DNA from: a virus
Virus record (IMG/VR): IMGVR_UViG_3300036852_000302
Location: 1 to 30,423 of that record
DNA: 30,423 bases
Direction: 5' to 3' (one strand)
The position numbers and the translations under genes are program-made. Under the pieces are notes generated by a model. It did no database searches. It was given only the letters and a program-made list of their open reading frames with translations, and had not been told where the DNA came from. Positions 6,084 to 13,059 of this stretch are shown here, piece by piece; the stretch's first letter is position 1; each line of letters starts with the position of its first letter.

Positions 6084-6330
6084 TGTGGGACGCCGCTCCG
6101 CCACTATTTTCGAATAACGTAGTAGATCAAACACTTACTGCAGAAATTACTGCGGGCACTCCCTCCGCCAGCTGCCTTAGTCAGCACCCGCGACATCCCG
6201 CGCCATCAAGCGACAATAACCCAGCAAACACAAGGCTTTCTGGCCCCTGAGCCTCCATGTTGGCGCAAGCTGTCGCGTCCTCTCGCGACTTGTCATGACG
6301 AAAGAAATGTGGGACGGGAGGTGTGGGACG
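6084..6330 (+). repeat. Three direct repeats TGTGGGACG before the integrase
   Basis: Copies at 6084-6092, 6308-6316 and 6322-6330, the last two 14 bases apart. The region 5947-6345 otherwise holds no credible gene. Short direct repeats beside an integrase gene often are arm-type integrase sites; this is inference. A second local repeat, TTACTGC, occurs twice at about 6136-6157. Confidence 0.5.
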
Positions 6331-6345
6331 AAGGGAGGAACGACC

Positions 6346-7560
6346 ATGCCACGGGATTCGAAATCGCGGAACGGGCTGGCGGCCAACGTCGTGGACTTGG
6401 CGCTGAAGGGCAAGCTGGTGCCGGGCAGCTATTCGGACGGCAGAGGCTTGCTGCTCAAGGTCGATAAGGGCTCGGCGCGCTGGGTGCTTCGCATCATGAT
6501 TGGCGGCAAGCGGCGCGACCTGGGGTTAGGCAGCGTCCAGCACGTCGGGCTCGCCGATGCGCGCGAGCGGGCCGCGGCGAAGGTGAAGGAGGTGCGCGCC
6601 GGCAAGGAGCCGACCAGGGTCAAGGCGCTGACGTTCCGGGAAGCGGCGAAAGCCGTCTACGAGCTGCGCAAGGCCGATTGGAAGGAAGGCAGCAAGCACG
6701 TTGACGAGTGGTGGGATCAACTTGAGAACCACATCCTGCCGGCGCTCGGCTCGAAATTGGTCGGCGACATCGAGCCCAGCGATATGTACGAGGCCCTGAA
6801 GCCGCACTGGAACCAGATTGAGGAGACAGCGCGGCGCCTGCGCCAGCGCTGCGAGCTGGTGTTCGACTGGGCCACGGTGAAGGGCTATCGCGCGGCCAAT
6901 CTCGGCAACCCTGCATCGATCTGCGTCGCCGCGCTGCCGAAGCAGACCGACGAGACCGCGCCGCATCCGGCGGTGATGTGGAAGGAGGCGCCGACCTTCG
7001 TCGAGGCGTTGCGCGATTCCAAGGCACGCGAGGGCGCCCGGCTGTGTCTTGAGTTCACGTTGCTGACGGCCTGCCGCACAGCGGAGGCGCTCTATGCGGA
7101 ATGGTCTGAGATGGATCTGGAGGGCAGGACCTGGACAGTTCCTGCTGGCCGGATGAAGCGCGGCAAGGAGCACCGCGTGGCGCTCTCGATGGAGGCGATC
7201 GCCGTGCTGGAGACCGCGAAGGCGAAGTGGCCGAACAGCCGCGTCGTGTTCAACGGCAGGTGGCCCGGCGAGCCGCTGTCCAATCAAGCGATGCTGATGC
7301 TGATGCGCCGCCTCGCCTTCAAGGACCATGACGGCCGGGTGGCGGTGCCGCACGGGTGCCGGGCAACATTCCGGTCCTGGGCCGCGGACCACCAGCTGGA
7401 CGACAAGGCGTGCGAGTTGGCGCTGTCGCATCAGGTCGGTACGAAGGTTTCTCGATCGTACGACCGAAGCGACCTGCTCGACCCGCGCCGGGCGATCATG
7501 CAGGCGTGGGCCGACTTTTGCACCGGCAAGGAGGTCGAGAAGGCGATGGAGGCCGCGTGA
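6346..7560 (+). CDS. int: Tyrosine site-specific integrase, P4/DUF4102 type
   Basis: A 404-residue integrase that would insert the circle into a chromosomal attB and, with an excisionase, release it. The start at 6346 (MPRDSKSRNGLAAN) follows AAGGGAGG; an upstream ATG at 6295 reads through the direct repeats and is less likely. Residues about 5-95 match the N-terminal DUF4102-type arm-binding domain (YSDGRGLLLKV, RWVLRIMIGGKRRDLGLGS). A SAM-like core-binding domain follows (about 95-190). The catalytic residues are visible: Arg244 (LTACRTAEAL), Lys271, His336/Arg339 (PHGCRATFRSW), His362 (ALSHQVG) and Tyr372 (SRSYDRSDLLDPRR). Length is typical. The tRNA-end-like sequence at 5210 is the likely partner site. 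Confidence 0.95.
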   Translation: MPRDSKSRNGLAANVVDLALKGKLVPGSYSDGRGLLLKVDKGSARWVLRIMIGGKRRDLGLGSVQHVGLADARERAAAKVKEVRAGKEPTRVKALTFREAAKAVYELRKADWKEGSKHVDEWWDQLENHILPALGSKLVGDIEPSDMYEALKPHWNQIEETARRLRQRCELVFDWATVKGYRAANLGNPASICVAALPKQTDETAPHPAVMWKEAPTFVEALRDSKAREGARLCLEFTLLTACRTAEALYAEWSEMDLEGRTWTVPAGRMKRGKEHRVALSMEAIAVLETAKAKWPNSRVVFNGRWPGEPLSNQAMLMLMRRLAFKDHDGRVAVPHGCRATFRSWAADHQLDDKACELALSHQVGTKVSRSYDRSDLLDPRRAIMQAWADFCTGKEVEKAMEAA

Positions 7561-7561
7561 C

Positions 7562-8011
7562 ATGCCCCGGCGCAATACGCGCGCCTACTACACAGCGACG
7601 CTGCTCGCCCATGTAAAGCGTGTCTTCGCCGAGCCGGCGCACCATCGTATGCAGCAGCGGTTGGATCATCTGCGGTCCGTCCTGCCCGATGCGGCTGTCC
7701 TAAGATTGATCGACAACACGAAGCTCGGTGAGCCTCTCTGGCGGTTCGATCTGGACGTCAGCGCGGTCAGTACCGAGGAACTGGCCAGCGCCGCAGCCCG
7801 CATCAAGCCGGCACGACGAGGGCGCCCATTGGGGCATCGCCTGCCTATCGAAAACCTCAAGCTGATGAAGCGCATCGACGCCGCCGTGGATGCGGGCGAG
7901 GGCTCGGTCAGGGCCGTCTGCGAGCGCATCGCCGACCGGCACGGTATCTCGGCCGAAGGCCTGCGCAAGCAGTACCGCAGATATTGCAAGCAGCGCAGCG
8001 TCCCGATTTGA
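7562..8011 (+). CDS. Unknown protein with C-terminal helix-turn-helix-like region
   Basis: A 149-residue basic protein starting MPRRNTRAYYTATLLAHVKR, immediately after the integrase stop, so it is co-transcribed. Residues about 108-145 (VDAGEGSVRAVCERIADRHG followed by ISAEGLRKQYRRYCK) read like a helix-turn-helix. It could assist integration or regulate int. I do not recognise a named family. The downstream interval (8012-8227) is AT-rich with TATAAT at 8052-8057, but no good -35 at normal spacing. Confidence 0.7.
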   Translation: MPRRNTRAYYTATLLAHVKRVFAEPAHHRMQQRLDHLRSVLPDAAVLRLIDNTKLGEPLWRFDLDVSAVSTEELASAAARIKPARRGRPLGHRLPIENLKLMKRIDAAVDAGEGSVRAVCERIADRHGISAEGLRKQYRRYCKQRSVPI

Positions 8012-8227
8012 GGCCCCATTGAGTATTCGCCAATGTTCCTAATTTGTTCTATATAATCCCTATTGCCAGACCCATAACTTAAAATTGTCCACAGGCTTAA
8101 GTCTATGATTTAGCGAGAGAATTTGAAATCTCTCCCGTATCCCCCTTGCGCTCAATACAATTACTCGCGCATTACCCCGCAGCGGCGCGCCATCGCGCGT
8201 GAGATATACGGCGGAAAGGTACGGATA

Positions 8228-8542
8228 ATGAACATCGATCCCCTGCTGCCTAAGCAGGTGTTTGCCGAGGCGCGCGGCTGCAGCGTGCGCACCATCGATC
8301 GGATGGTGAAGGACAAGCTGATCCCGCGCGGTGAGCCAATTAACGGCACGGCCGTGGGCTGGCGCGCCAGCATGGTCAACCTGACGCTGGAGGAGCTGGA
8401 AGCTCTGGCAAAAGCGCAGACCTACGATGGCGCCGCGGAGCAGGAGGCACGCGCTGCCAAGATGCGCGAGATCGGCGCCAAGGGTGGCCGGCGTTCGCGG
8501 GGGAAGCCCGTCAAGGCGCATGCCGACACGGAGGCTGCGTGA
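8228..8542 (+). CDS. AlpA/excisionase-like helix-turn-helix protein
   Basis: A 104-residue protein starting MNIDPLLPKQVFAEARGCSV. The start at 8228 follows GGAAAGG; an in-frame ATG at 8123 would add 35 residues with no family character. Residues 6-45 (LLPKQVFAEARGCSVRTIDR then LIPRGEPINGTAVGWRASMV) match the compact winged HTH of AlpA and phage excisionases, and WRASMVNLTLEELEAL resembles the conserved end of AlpA-type proteins. The C-terminus is basic (GGRRSRGKPVKAH). Its place about 670 bp after the integrase gene supports a role in excision or in control of int. Confidence 0.75.
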   Translation: MNIDPLLPKQVFAEARGCSVRTIDRMVKDKLIPRGEPINGTAVGWRASMVNLTLEELEALAKAQTYDGAAEQEARAAKMREIGAKGGRRSRGKPVKAHADTEAA

Positions 8543-8543
8543 C

Positions 8544-8897
8544 ATGCCTCACTCGCCGAACCTGATCGCGAGCATCCTGCGACTGGTCGAGAAGGACTAT
8601 CCGCCGGGGTCATACCGCTACGAAATCGAGCGGCCGATCCCCGGAACAAAGATGTTTCCTGACATTCTCGTTTGGAGCGGCCACCGCATCCAATGCGCCG
8701 TCGAGATCGGCTACACGCGGCCCGAGAAGCTCACGGCTTATCGGGCCGAGCACAAGATCCCGGATGTCCGATGGTACGACAAGGCCGGCAACCTCCATGC
8801 CGATGTCGAGGAGCGGATGTTGCGGGCGACCGTGTATGTGGAGCCCTGCGCACGAGTTCTCAGTGTACTCAATCTGGCAGGAAGTGACCTGTGCTGA
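8544..8897 (+). CDS. Unknown protein with nuclease-fold-like motif
   Basis: A 117-residue protein starting MPHSPNLIASILRLVEKDYP, two bases after the previous gene. Residues 38-57 (FPDILVWSGHRIQCAVEIGY) recall the PD...E-x-K core of PD-(D/E)XK nuclease folds: Pro39-Asp40, then Glu54, but the catalytic Lys position is Gly56. A conserved-looking YRAEHKIPDVRWYD follows, as in proteins that pair such cores with a small-molecule or DNA substrate. It may be an inactive or variant member. The family call is tentative. Confidence 0.6.
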   Translation: MPHSPNLIASILRLVEKDYPPGSYRYEIERPIPGTKMFPDILVWSGHRIQCAVEIGYTRPEKLTAYRAEHKIPDVRWYDKAGNLHADVEERMLRATVYVEPCARVLSVLNLAGSDLC

Positions 8898-9303
8898 CTC
8901 CATCTGTGTGGACGAGGCTGAGGCCGCAGCGACCGATGGTGATATGGATGACTTCTATAAGTCTCTCACGTCGGAGGTGTTATCGACCGTGGTCACGGAC
9001 TGGGACCACGCGTGGTTCCCATCGTTCTGTGACAAGTGCGGGGAACATTGGCTCGCAAATGAGTGTGATGCCGAGGTGCTTATTGATGCCCTCGATTGCC
9101 GGCCGATAGATTTTGGTCGGGAGTGGGGCGCCCGCATCTTCAAGGGATCATGGCAGGATGCATGCAGGCACGTGGATGCCGTCCACGGGTTGAGCCTCGA
9201 ATACCAGAATGGCATCGCCATTCGTGATGATTCCAATCTCACTCTGCAACGCGAGATCCTGATCGCTCGCGATCAGCAAATCGCCAAACTGGGGGCCGCC
9301 TGA
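8884..9303 (+). CDS. Unknown Cys/His-containing protein
   Basis: A 139-residue acidic protein. Residues contain FCDKCGEHWLANECD and later WQDACRHVDAVHG, giving spaced Cys and His that could hold zinc. The start is uncertain: GTG at 8884 (poor RBS spacing), GTG at 8908 or ATG at 8944 (MDDFYKSLTSEVLSTVVTDW) are all in frame. The Cys/His part is in every version. It overlaps the next start as TGATG. Base composition is slightly lower in GC than the neighbours. Function unknown. Confidence 0.6.
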   Translation: MTCADSICVDEAEAAATDGDMDDFYKSLTSEVLSTVVTDWDHAWFPSFCDKCGEHWLANECDAEVLIDALDCRPIDFGREWGARIFKGSWQDACRHVDAVHGLSLEYQNGIAIRDDSNLTLQREILIARDQQIAKLGAA

Positions 9304-9518
9304 TGCAGCCCCTCCCTCAGGACCACGCCGCCCGCATCGCCGAGCTGGCGCTCAGCTCGTCGGCCGTCCCGTTTTCCAGGCTAGCTGTCGCCGTGCTGGT
9401 GGATATCTCCCTGGGAGATCTGACCATCGATCCCGACCAGGCCCAGCAGTTCGCCGAGCTGGCGTTGCGGGCGGCGGTGACGGCCGAGATCTTGGCCGGC
9501 AGGGAGGCGACCCGATGA
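9303..9518 (+). CDS. Small helical protein of unknown function
   Basis: A 71-residue protein starting MQPLPQDHAARIAELALSSS, overlapping both neighbours (TGATG and ATGA). It is two Ala/Leu-rich helices separated by VDISLGDLTIDPDQAQQFAE. No domain recognised. The tight overlaps place it in one operon from 8544 to 10048. Confidence 0.65.
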   Translation: MQPLPQDHAARIAELALSSSAVPFSRLAVAVLVDISLGDLTIDPDQAQQFAELALRAAVTAEILAGREATR

Positions 9519-10048
9519 AGTACCGGTACTACAGACTCGAAGCGACGAAAGAGGAATGGGCGGCGTGGACGGATGCCTACAATGCAGCTGGCCGAGATGG
9601 CTTGCCCCTACCGCCATCGCCGGAACGACGCAAAGTCGGATTCTACGATGATGGCTCGCTCTACAATCCCGACGGCTATCCGGAGGAGGCAGCGCGCGCC
9701 TACATCGAACCTAGATACGCAGAGTGGAAAGCAGAGAGAGAGCGCAGGCGTAAAGAGGGCGCCGTCAAGGCAGTGGCCAAGCGCAGGAAGCGCCGCGAGA
9801 AGCTCATTCATCAGGCCGGCGCAATGCTGCTGCGCAACGAGGTTATCGGACCGCGCGAGGCGTGCATCGTCTGTGAGCGCCTGCTGACGGACGCGCCATC
9901 AATCGCGCGTGGTATCGGCCCGGAATGTTGGGACACGATCCTTGATTGGGTCGAAGTCTCGGACAAGCCATCAGCACAACGACTCCGGGATCGCGCCCTC
10001 GCCAACACAGAGATGGTGCTGGTCGATGCCGAGTCGATCGCTGCCTGA
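9515..10048 (+). CDS. DUF6011-like zinc-motif protein
   Basis: A 177-residue protein. The N-terminal third has a distinctive MKYRYYRLEATKEEWAAWTD, the middle (65-100) is a highly basic helix (KAERERRRKEGAVKAVAKRR), and residues 117-139 (CIVCERLLTDAPSIARGIGP then ECW) match the DUF6011-type motif C-x2-C-x-R-x-L-T-x-x-x-SIARGIGP-x-C that is common in phage and plasmid proteins. The usual fourth Cys is replaced by Trp/Asp. The motif probably binds zinc; basic residues suggest nucleic-acid contact. Exact role unknown. Confidence 0.75.
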   Translation: MKYRYYRLEATKEEWAAWTDAYNAAGRDGLPLPPSPERRKVGFYDDGSLYNPDGYPEEAARAYIEPRYAEWKAERERRRKEGAVKAVAKRRKRREKLIHQAGAMLLRNEVIGPREACIVCERLLTDAPSIARGIGPECWDTILDWVEVSDKPSAQRLRDRALANTEMVLVDAESIAA

Positions 10049-10091
10049 CCGACTGCCTGACACTGTTTCAACAGCAGGAGAACAGACCATC

Positions 10092-10529
10092 ATGAAGGCC
10101 TTCACGACCGTTGACGGCGACCGTGTCGCACTCCGCCGCCACCAAGTGCGCGAGTCCTATGTGGACAACACCGAGGACCCAAGCACCATCGTGCTCGTGG
10201 CCGACGGTCACGGCACGACGCGTGTTGGCATCGGCACGATTGAGGCAATGCCCGAGCTCACCACGCTCGACGAGGTTCAGGCCTGGCTCGGTATCACCTT
10301 GCCCACGCTCACCGTCGTAGACGGCGTGCTCACGGGGCATCGCTGCGGGCACCAGAACGTCCCGCCCGCCGGCCACACGTGGCCTACATGGAGCGTTTCA
10401 CCCGGTCATTGCGAGCATGCCGAGGATCACGCGGAGCTGGAGCGGACGCGCGTCTGCGGCTGGAAGACTGGCTTGTGCGCGGGGCCGTGCCCGAGCTGCC
10501 CGAATGTCGAGTTGCGCGCCGCAGCCTGA
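10092..10529 (+). CDS. Unknown Cys/His-rich protein
   Basis: A 145-residue protein starting MKAFTTVDGDRVALRRHQVR, with AGGAGA upstream of ATG 10092. Residues about 6-75 look like a small beta-rich domain. The C-terminal half has many Cys and His (HRCGHQNV, GHCEHAEDH, RVCGWKTGLC, GPCPSCPN), suggesting one or two metal sites. A small stem, CTGTTTCAACAG (10063-10074), precedes the RBS; its reverse complement occurs in the leader hairpin at 2167-2178. I do not recognise a family. Confidence 0.65.
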   Translation: MKAFTTVDGDRVALRRHQVRESYVDNTEDPSTIVLVADGHGTTRVGIGTIEAMPELTTLDEVQAWLGITLPTLTVVDGVLTGHRCGHQNVPPAGHTWPTWSVSPGHCEHAEDHAELERTRVCGWKTGLCAGPCPSCPNVELRAAA

Positions 10530-10536
10530 CCACCCG

Positions 10537-10555
10537 CGAGGGGTCTGACCCCTCG
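10537..10555. promoter_or_regulatory. Perfect 8-bp hairpin with 3-base loop
   Basis: CGAGGGGT-CTG-ACCCCTCG lies in the 50-base gap between the genes ending at 10529 and starting at 10580. No T-run follows. It is strong enough to pause transcription or shield mRNA and may set relative expression of the two genes. Confidence 0.55.
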
Positions 10556-10579
10556 CCCATCACCAGAAAGGAGAACAGC

Positions 10580-11056
10580 ATGCTGCTCGACATTGATGCT
10601 GAAGACCTAGACGCTGAAGACTTCCACAATCTGGCTCTCGTGCTCGACAGCTTGGCGATCACGGAGGTCACGCCCGAGATGCTCGATGCCCTGGGCATTG
10701 CGCGCGATGTCAACCGGCTCGTTGACCACGTCAATACGCAGGCGCTGGAGCTGCTTGCCCGGTGCGGCGGACTCGACGGCGCGGAGATCTGGACGTGTGG
10801 CGGCAGCAAGCCCGACAGCGTCGTGCATCACGTCGAGATGCTCTGCCTTGAAGGCTCGGATGAACCGACGCCAGTGCTCATGGGCAACGCCGGCGGTTGG
10901 CGCATCATGGAGCTGCATGATCTCGGCGAGCTGCAATACCTCCAGCCGGCCGGGGTCAACTCCTACGCCGAAGGCGGCACCGTGGCGCTGTTGAAAGCAT
11001 ACGCGGAGCGCATGAGGAAGGGCGCGACCGCCGCGCCACACGAGACCGCAGCATGA
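10580..11056 (+). CDS. Unknown protein
   Basis: A 158-residue acidic protein starting MLLDIDAEDLDAEDFHNLAL, with AAAGGAG before ATG 10580. The N-terminus has a duplicated DAEDLDAEDF motif. The middle contains AEIWTCGGSKPDSVVHHVEM and a Gly/aromatic segment (MGNAGGWRIMELHDLG). No catalytic pattern is clear. It overlaps the next gene by four bases. Function unknown. Confidence 0.65.
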   Translation: MLLDIDAEDLDAEDFHNLALVLDSLAITEVTPEMLDALGIARDVNRLVDHVNTQALELLARCGGLDGAEIWTCGGSKPDSVVHHVEMLCLEGSDEPTPVLMGNAGGWRIMELHDLGELQYLQPAGVNSYAEGGTVALLKAYAERMRKGATAAPHETAA

Positions 11057-11841
11057 TCACCACAGCGCGGCGCTCGGCGCCTCGCCCAGAAACGCAACCG
11101 GCCGCGCAAGGTGTGGACCTGGGCGCGGCCGATCACAAAGCATGGCACGTAATGACCGACGACCCAAAGCGTGACTGGCTAGCCGTACCCGACACACCGC
11201 CGGGTCTCGGTCACAACAGCCGGGCGGCGGGTGTGGGCGACACCCAGATCGACCCTGAGGCGCGCGACCTGTTGGACACGCTCGGCGAGCTTACGAATGG
11301 CTATCTGCTACGGCCGAAGCGTACCCGCCACGACATGCTCTTCGCCGCTATCCAGGGGCTAGGGCTCGTCAGCACGTTCATGGAGATGCGCGGCGCCACC
11401 AAGCACCAGATCGCCATCCTCAATCATGTCCTGATGGCGCTTTGGGAGGTGTCCAAGGGCAATCACGTTCGCTGGATGGAGCCGAAGGGGGCAGTGGGGC
11501 GCCCCGGCATCGTGGACACCGTGGCGACGCTTCGCGGCGCCTACGCCGGCTGCATGCAGAATGAAATGGATAAGGGTCGGCCGGAGAGGGGCGCTTCCCT
11601 CCACGTGCTGAACAAGATCCCTAAGAACAGCGTCGCCTTTGACGGGCTCAAGAAGGAGGAGGTGAGCCGCGGGTGCGTGACGAAGTGGCGTCGCGAGCAC
11701 TGCATCGGGAAGGTCCCCGACAGCCGGATGAAGCAGGCTTTCCAGGCCATCCTGGAGACGGAGAAGAGGCGCCCCGGCACCTGCGACAGATTTCTGGCTG
11801 ACCCGCACACCGACTTCCTGCCCGATCCAGATGACGAATGA
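11053..11841 (+). CDS. Unknown protein upstream of the replication genes
   Basis: A 262-residue protein. The first 60 residues are disordered and include PGLGHNSRA, a short motif often seen near the start of phage-encoded alphaproteobacterial proteins. The body (about 70-240) is helical and basic, with LVSTFMEMRGATKHQIAILN, EPKGAVGRPGIVDTVATLRG and TKWRREHCIGKVPDSRMKQA. Its position before primase and helicase suggests a DNA-metabolism role, but no motif proves it. Confidence 0.65.
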   Translation: MITTARRSAPRPETQPAAQGVDLGAADHKAWHVMTDDPKRDWLAVPDTPPGLGHNSRAAGVGDTQIDPEARDLLDTLGELTNGYLLRPKRTRHDMLFAAIQGLGLVSTFMEMRGATKHQIAILNHVLMALWEVSKGNHVRWMEPKGAVGRPGIVDTVATLRGAYAGCMQNEMDKGRPERGASLHVLNKIPKNSVAFDGLKKEEVSRGCVTKWRREHCIGKVPDSRMKQAFQAILETEKRRPGTCDRFLADPHTDFLPDPDDE

Positions 11842-11922
11842 CGGACGGACAGGTGTATCTGCAAACCCTTAACCCCTGTTTTTAGCGCAAGAAATTTCTG
11901 CCAGGGTCCTGAAAATGCGTAA

Positions 11923-11939
11923 GGCCGCTCGCGGCGGCC
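11923..11939. promoter_or_regulatory. GC hairpin in the gap before the primase
   Basis: GGCCGC-TCGCG-GCGGCC has a perfect 6-bp stem. It lies in the 11842-12038 gap, about 80 bases after a stop, with no T-run after it. The rest of the gap shows no convincing promoter; GGCGTAC-like or T-rich boxes are absent. Confidence 0.4.
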
Positions 11940-12038
11940 CTGCATCCTCAATCGTGTGTTCTCGTAGTTGCATCGTCTCTGAGTAACCGTCCGCCGTACC
12001 ACCAGCGGGCGGGTTCCTCCAACCAGGAGCGAGCGCGA

Positions 12039-12134
12039 ATGCAACGTCCAGCGATCCAACACCGCGTGGATACCAGCTTCGTGCCCCTCCGTCAACTGCC
12101 GGGCACGAGAGCGCATGGGCGCGTCGTCTGCTGA
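12039..12134 (+). CDS. Possible 31-codon leader ORF
   Basis: The ATG at 12039 follows CCAGGAGCGAGCGCGA, a good RBS at normal spacing. The reading frame MQRPAIQHRVDTSFVPLRQL continues to TGA at 12134, overlapping the first 20 bases of the primase gene, which itself has only a weak RBS. That arrangement fits translational coupling. It could be chance. Confidence 0.4.
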   Translation: MQRPAIQHRVDTSFVPLRQLPGTRAHGRVVC

Positions 12135-13059
12135 CACCCTTCTACTTCCGTCGCCGAGGGAAGCCGCTCGCCTGCTGGGCGGCGAGCACTACGGCACGCG
12201 CGTCGTGTGCCCAGGACCGGGACACTCCAGGGGCGACAGGTCCCTATCGATCAAGTTCGATGCTGACGCTCCGGACGGGTTCGCTGTCTTCTCGTTCACG
12301 GGCCAAGACCCGCTCGCCTGCAAAGACTACGTGCGCCGGATGCTCGGCCTGCCGGAGTTCGGCGCTCGCCGGACGGCGCCGGTAGACCACGCTGCCATTA
12401 CTCGCAGGCGCACCGAAGCCGAGGCGCGGGCGGCAACCGAGTCGGAACAGCAGATCGGCAAGGCGCGGTGGCTGTGGGGCCAGGTGCAGCCGATCATGGG
12501 CACACCCGCGGAGAGGTACCTGCGCGCCAAGCGCAAGCTCACCATCGTGCCGGCGACGCTGCGGTTCCTACCGGCGCGCGGCACCTACCCGCCGTCCCTG
12601 GTAGCCGCCTACGGCATGCCGACGGAGGAGATCGAGCCGGGCACCTACGACACGCTCCCGCCCGATGCCGTCCACGCCGTGCACCTGACGCGGCTCCTGC
12701 CTGATGGTTCCGACCGCGAGCGCGGACCCAACGCCAAAATCATGATCGGACGGCCAGCGGAGTGGCCCATCGCGCTCATCCCGGTCAACGACCTCGGCGG
12801 ACTCCTGATCGCCGAGGGCGTTGAGACTGTGCTCTCCTACGCCCACCTCGGCCTTGGCATTTGGGCTGCCGGCGCCAAGGACCGGCTGCCCGTAATCGCG
12901 CCGACGATCGCCGCTCTCCCCTACGTCGAGTGCTGCACGATCTCGCCCGACGAAGACGACCCGGCGAGGGTCGGTGCCAAGACCAGCCGCGTTCGCGCCG
13001 AGGAGCTGGCCGAGCGGCTGACCGAGTTACGTCCGGACCTTGAAGTGAGGATCGCCTGA
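12115..13059 (+). CDS. Toprim-type DNA primase
   Basis: A 314-residue primase-like protein that would lay RNA primers for replication of the circle. Residues 32-46 (CPGPGHSRGDRSLSI) and FSFTGQDPLACKDYVR form the modified N-terminal zinc-type region found in phage/plasmid Toprim primases. The linker region (about 110-160) includes TPAERYLRAK and LRFLPARG, which is typical of this family. The Toprim core is visible: LLIAEGVETVLSY with Glu234/Glu237 and CTISPDEDD with Asp279/Asp281. It has no helicase domain of its own; that is supplied by the next gene, which overlaps as TGATG. The start at 12115 has a weak RBS and may depend on the small upstream ORF. Confidence 0.88.
   Translation: MGASSADTLLLPSPREAARLLGGEHYGTRVVCPGPGHSRGDRSLSIKFDADAPDGFAVFSFTGQDPLACKDYVRRMLGLPEFGARRTAPVDHAAITRRRTEAEARAATESEQQIGKARWLWGQVQPIMGTPAERYLRAKRKLTIVPATLRFLPARGTYPPSLVAAYGMPTEEIEPGTYDTLPPDAVHAVHLTRLLPDGSDRERGPNAKIMIGRPAEWPIALIPVNDLGGLLIAEGVETVLSYAHLGLGIWAAGAKDRLPVIAPTIAALPYVECCTISPDEDDPARVGAKTSRVRAEELAERLTELRPDLEVRIA

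Noticed and set aside
6041-6250. 69-codon open frame before the integrase
   Set aside because: No RBS, unusual composition, and it overlaps repeats; it is more likely a non-coding int/att control region.
6526-7575. 349-codon minus-strand frame
   Set aside because: It mirrors the integrase gene, which has all catalytic residues.
8052-8057. Strong promoter at TATAAT
   Set aside because: No -35 at 15-19 bases upstream (TTGAGT is 26 bases away); kept only as a remark.
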